The notes below the pieces were generated by a model that saw only the letters and a list, made by a program, of their open reading frames with translations, was not told the DNA's origin and ran no database searches. From IMG/VR virus record IMGVR_UViG_3300025789_000160, positions 1 through 23,436 of that record: a stretch of DNA of 23,436 nucleotides. One strand, 5' to 3'. Made by a program: the position numbers and the translations under genes. Shown piece by piece: positions 22,117 through 23,436 of the stretch. Each line of letters opens with the position of its first letter. Position 1 is the stretch's first letter. This DNA comes from a virus.

Positions 22117-23436
22117 ATGCCATCATCGTTCACTACGAACAAATCTCTGGAGCAGCCTGCCAACGGCGCTTACGTCGATACTTGGAACGTGCCGGTCAAT
22201 GCTGATATGGGGATCATCGACAAGGCGTTCGGTGGGGTCACTGCCTTGAACGCTACGTCCGGTAGCTCCACCCTGACGCTAACCCAATATCAGGCGCTGA
22301 TACTTTCCATCACTGGCGCTATATCCTCCAATATCACCTATACCATCCCTTCCGGTGTGGGAGGTCAGTGGATTGTTCGCAACACGACAACTGATGCCAG
22401 TGGCGGCCCATGGACCGTCACGATCTTGTCTGGCGGCGGCGGTGCAAGTGCTGTTGTCTCTCGGTCTTCATCTACCATCGTCTATTCTGATGGGACCAAC
22501 ATCTATCTCGCAGACTCTCGGCCAGTTGGAGCTGCTGGTTCAAATAATCAAGTTCAATACAATAGTAGCGGGTTCTTAGCCGGGTCTGCAAATTTCACAT
22601 TTGACGGAAGCAATGTTGGGATTGGCACAAGCTCTCCGAACGTTTCTCTTCAAGTCAATGGCGGCATATACAATAGCAGCGCATCTTTAGTAACAACTAC
22701 GACAACACTTTCTGGCTCTTGTCTTGGATCACTAATTGAAATTGGTGGGTCGACAAACTTTACTGTAACTCTTCCAAACCCCACCCTTTATAAGGGAGGA
22801 TGCTTTCAAATTTGGTTAAATACAATTTTCACTATTACGCTTTCTACTCCTTATGGGTTTTTCTACGGACCAACTGGGAGTAGCGCATCTACAATAGCTA
22901 TTTCGCAAGGAACTACTGGTTATTGGTACTTTTTTTCGTCTGATGGATTCAATTGGGCGATGACAGGTGTCCCTCATATTGACTCAAGTGGTAACGAAAC
23001 TGTCAGCGGAACTCTCGGCGTCACTGGCGCGACCACACTTGCGGCGGCCACAGCGACTTCTATGTCGGTTGCGGGAACCCCTGTCATCGCGGTTGCTCCG
23101 GGAACTTCTGGCAATGTTCTGACAAGCACGGGCTCTGCTTGGTCAAGTGCCGCGCCAACTGGCGGTCTCATCAATGTCCAGAACTTCACTTCATCTGGCA
23201 CATGGACGAAGCCTTCTTTGGGAGCAAACTCGCGCGTGTTAATTCAGTGCTGGGGTGGTGGAGCAAGTGGCGGAAAATATACCAACGGGGCCGGTGGGGG
23301 CGGCGGCGGAGCATATAATGAGCGTTGGATTACGCTTTCCCAAATGGGAGCTACCGAAACAATTACTATTGGTGCAGGTGGTGCAGCAGTATCCTCTAAT
23401 GGTGCAAGTGGGAACAGTGGCGGAAATACATCTGTT
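22117..23436 (+). CDS. Tail fibre protein, 3'-truncated by the window end
   Basis: An open frame of 440 codons from the ATG at 22117 runs to the last base of the window without a stop. The opening MPSSFTTNKSLEQPANGAYVD and TWNVPVNADMGIIDKAFGG are a known virion-attachment type N-terminus of tail fibres. The middle (about residues 140-170) has the common fibre repeat-type sequence GSNNQVQYNSSG and NVGIGTSSP. Residues 350-440 begin a glycine-rich domain (SSGTWTKP, IQCWGGGASGG, TITIGAGGAA) of the same type as in the 5578-7335 fibre. It begins three bases after the previous stop, without a clear Shine-Dalgarno sequence, so it may be coupled to it. It may be the main or an additional receptor-binding protein. 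Confidence 0.82.
   Translation, partial: MPSSFTTNKSLEQPANGAYVDTWNVPVNADMGIIDKAFGGVTALNATSGSSTLTLTQYQALILSITGAISSNITYTIPSGVGGQWIVRNTTTDASGGPWTVTILSGGGGASAVVSRSSSTIVYSDGTNIYLADSRPVGAAGSNNQVQYNSSGFLAGSANFTFDGSNVGIGTSSPNVSLQVNGGIYNSSASLVTTTTTLSGSCLGSLIEIGGSTNFTVTLPNPTLYKGGCFQIWLNTIFTITLSTPYGFFYGPTGSSASTIAISQGTTGYWYFFSSDGFNWAMTGVPHIDSSGNETVSGTLGVTGATTLAAATATSMSVAGTPVIAVAPGTSGNVLTSTGSAWSSAAPTGGLINVQNFTSSGTWTKPSLGANSRVLIQCWGGGASGGKYTNGAGGGGGGAYNERWITLSQMGATETITIGAGGAAVSSNGASGNSGGNTSV

Noticed and set aside
1-23436. tRNA genes, CRISPR arrays, insertion sequences, integrase or attachment sites
   Set aside because: The gaps between genes are at most about 65 bases, none forms a cloverleaf, there are no spaced direct repeats of CRISPR type, and no transposase or integrase motifs were seen.

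Overview
This 23.4 kb window is part of the late (virion and lysis) region of a tailed bacteriophage, read entirely on the + strand and almost without gaps. The host is most likely a Gram-negative bacterium, because a two-component spanin pair (inner-membrane protein plus outer-membrane lipoprotein) sits next to a GH24 lysozyme. A gp4/SU10-type adaptor, a gp10-like nozzle and very large ejection-type internal proteins, with no tail tube, sheath or tape-measure gene, suggest a short-tailed (podovirus-like) phage. Many of the proteins resemble families I know from phages of alphaproteobacteria; that host guess is inference. Terminase, portal and major capsid genes are not in the window and presumably lie upstream.

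Layout. 1-117 is a short or truncated coding end, followed by a strong rho-independent terminator (144-167). 182-2846 holds two small basic proteins, a virion structural protein, a gp4-like head-tail connector candidate and a zinc-ribbon protein. 2846-7335 is a fibre module: an 844-residue fibre with a 388-residue collagen-like GPT repeat, a 60-residue accessory protein and a glycine-rich fibre. 7355-9205 encodes a two-domain glycosyltransferase. 9219-11032 is a complete lysis cassette: two small membrane proteins (holin/antiholin candidates), a lysozyme with a C-terminal membrane segment, and overlapping i-spanin and o-spanin. 11066-14823 returns to virion genes: SU10-type adaptor, tail nozzle, and two small proteins. 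14847-15335 is a GNAT acetyltransferase. 15341-22113 encodes two large internal/ejection proteins, the first a fusion of an S74-like chaperone module with a lytic transglycosylase-like domain. 22117 to the window end is another tail fibre, cut by the window edge.

How it fits together. Adaptor and nozzle build the short tail; three fibre-type proteins are candidate receptor binders; the internal proteins, one carrying a muralytic domain, probably pass through the envelope at DNA entry. The lysis genes release progeny. The glycosyltransferase and the acetyltransferase are not structural and could modify either the virion or the host surface. The most interesting idea is that the glycosyltransferase decorates the Thr-rich collagen-like fibre encoded three genes upstream.

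Several genes are translationally coupled through TGATG or TAATG overlaps. No intergenic stretch exceeds about 65 bases, and I saw no tRNA gene, CRISPR array, insertion sequence, integrase or attachment site.
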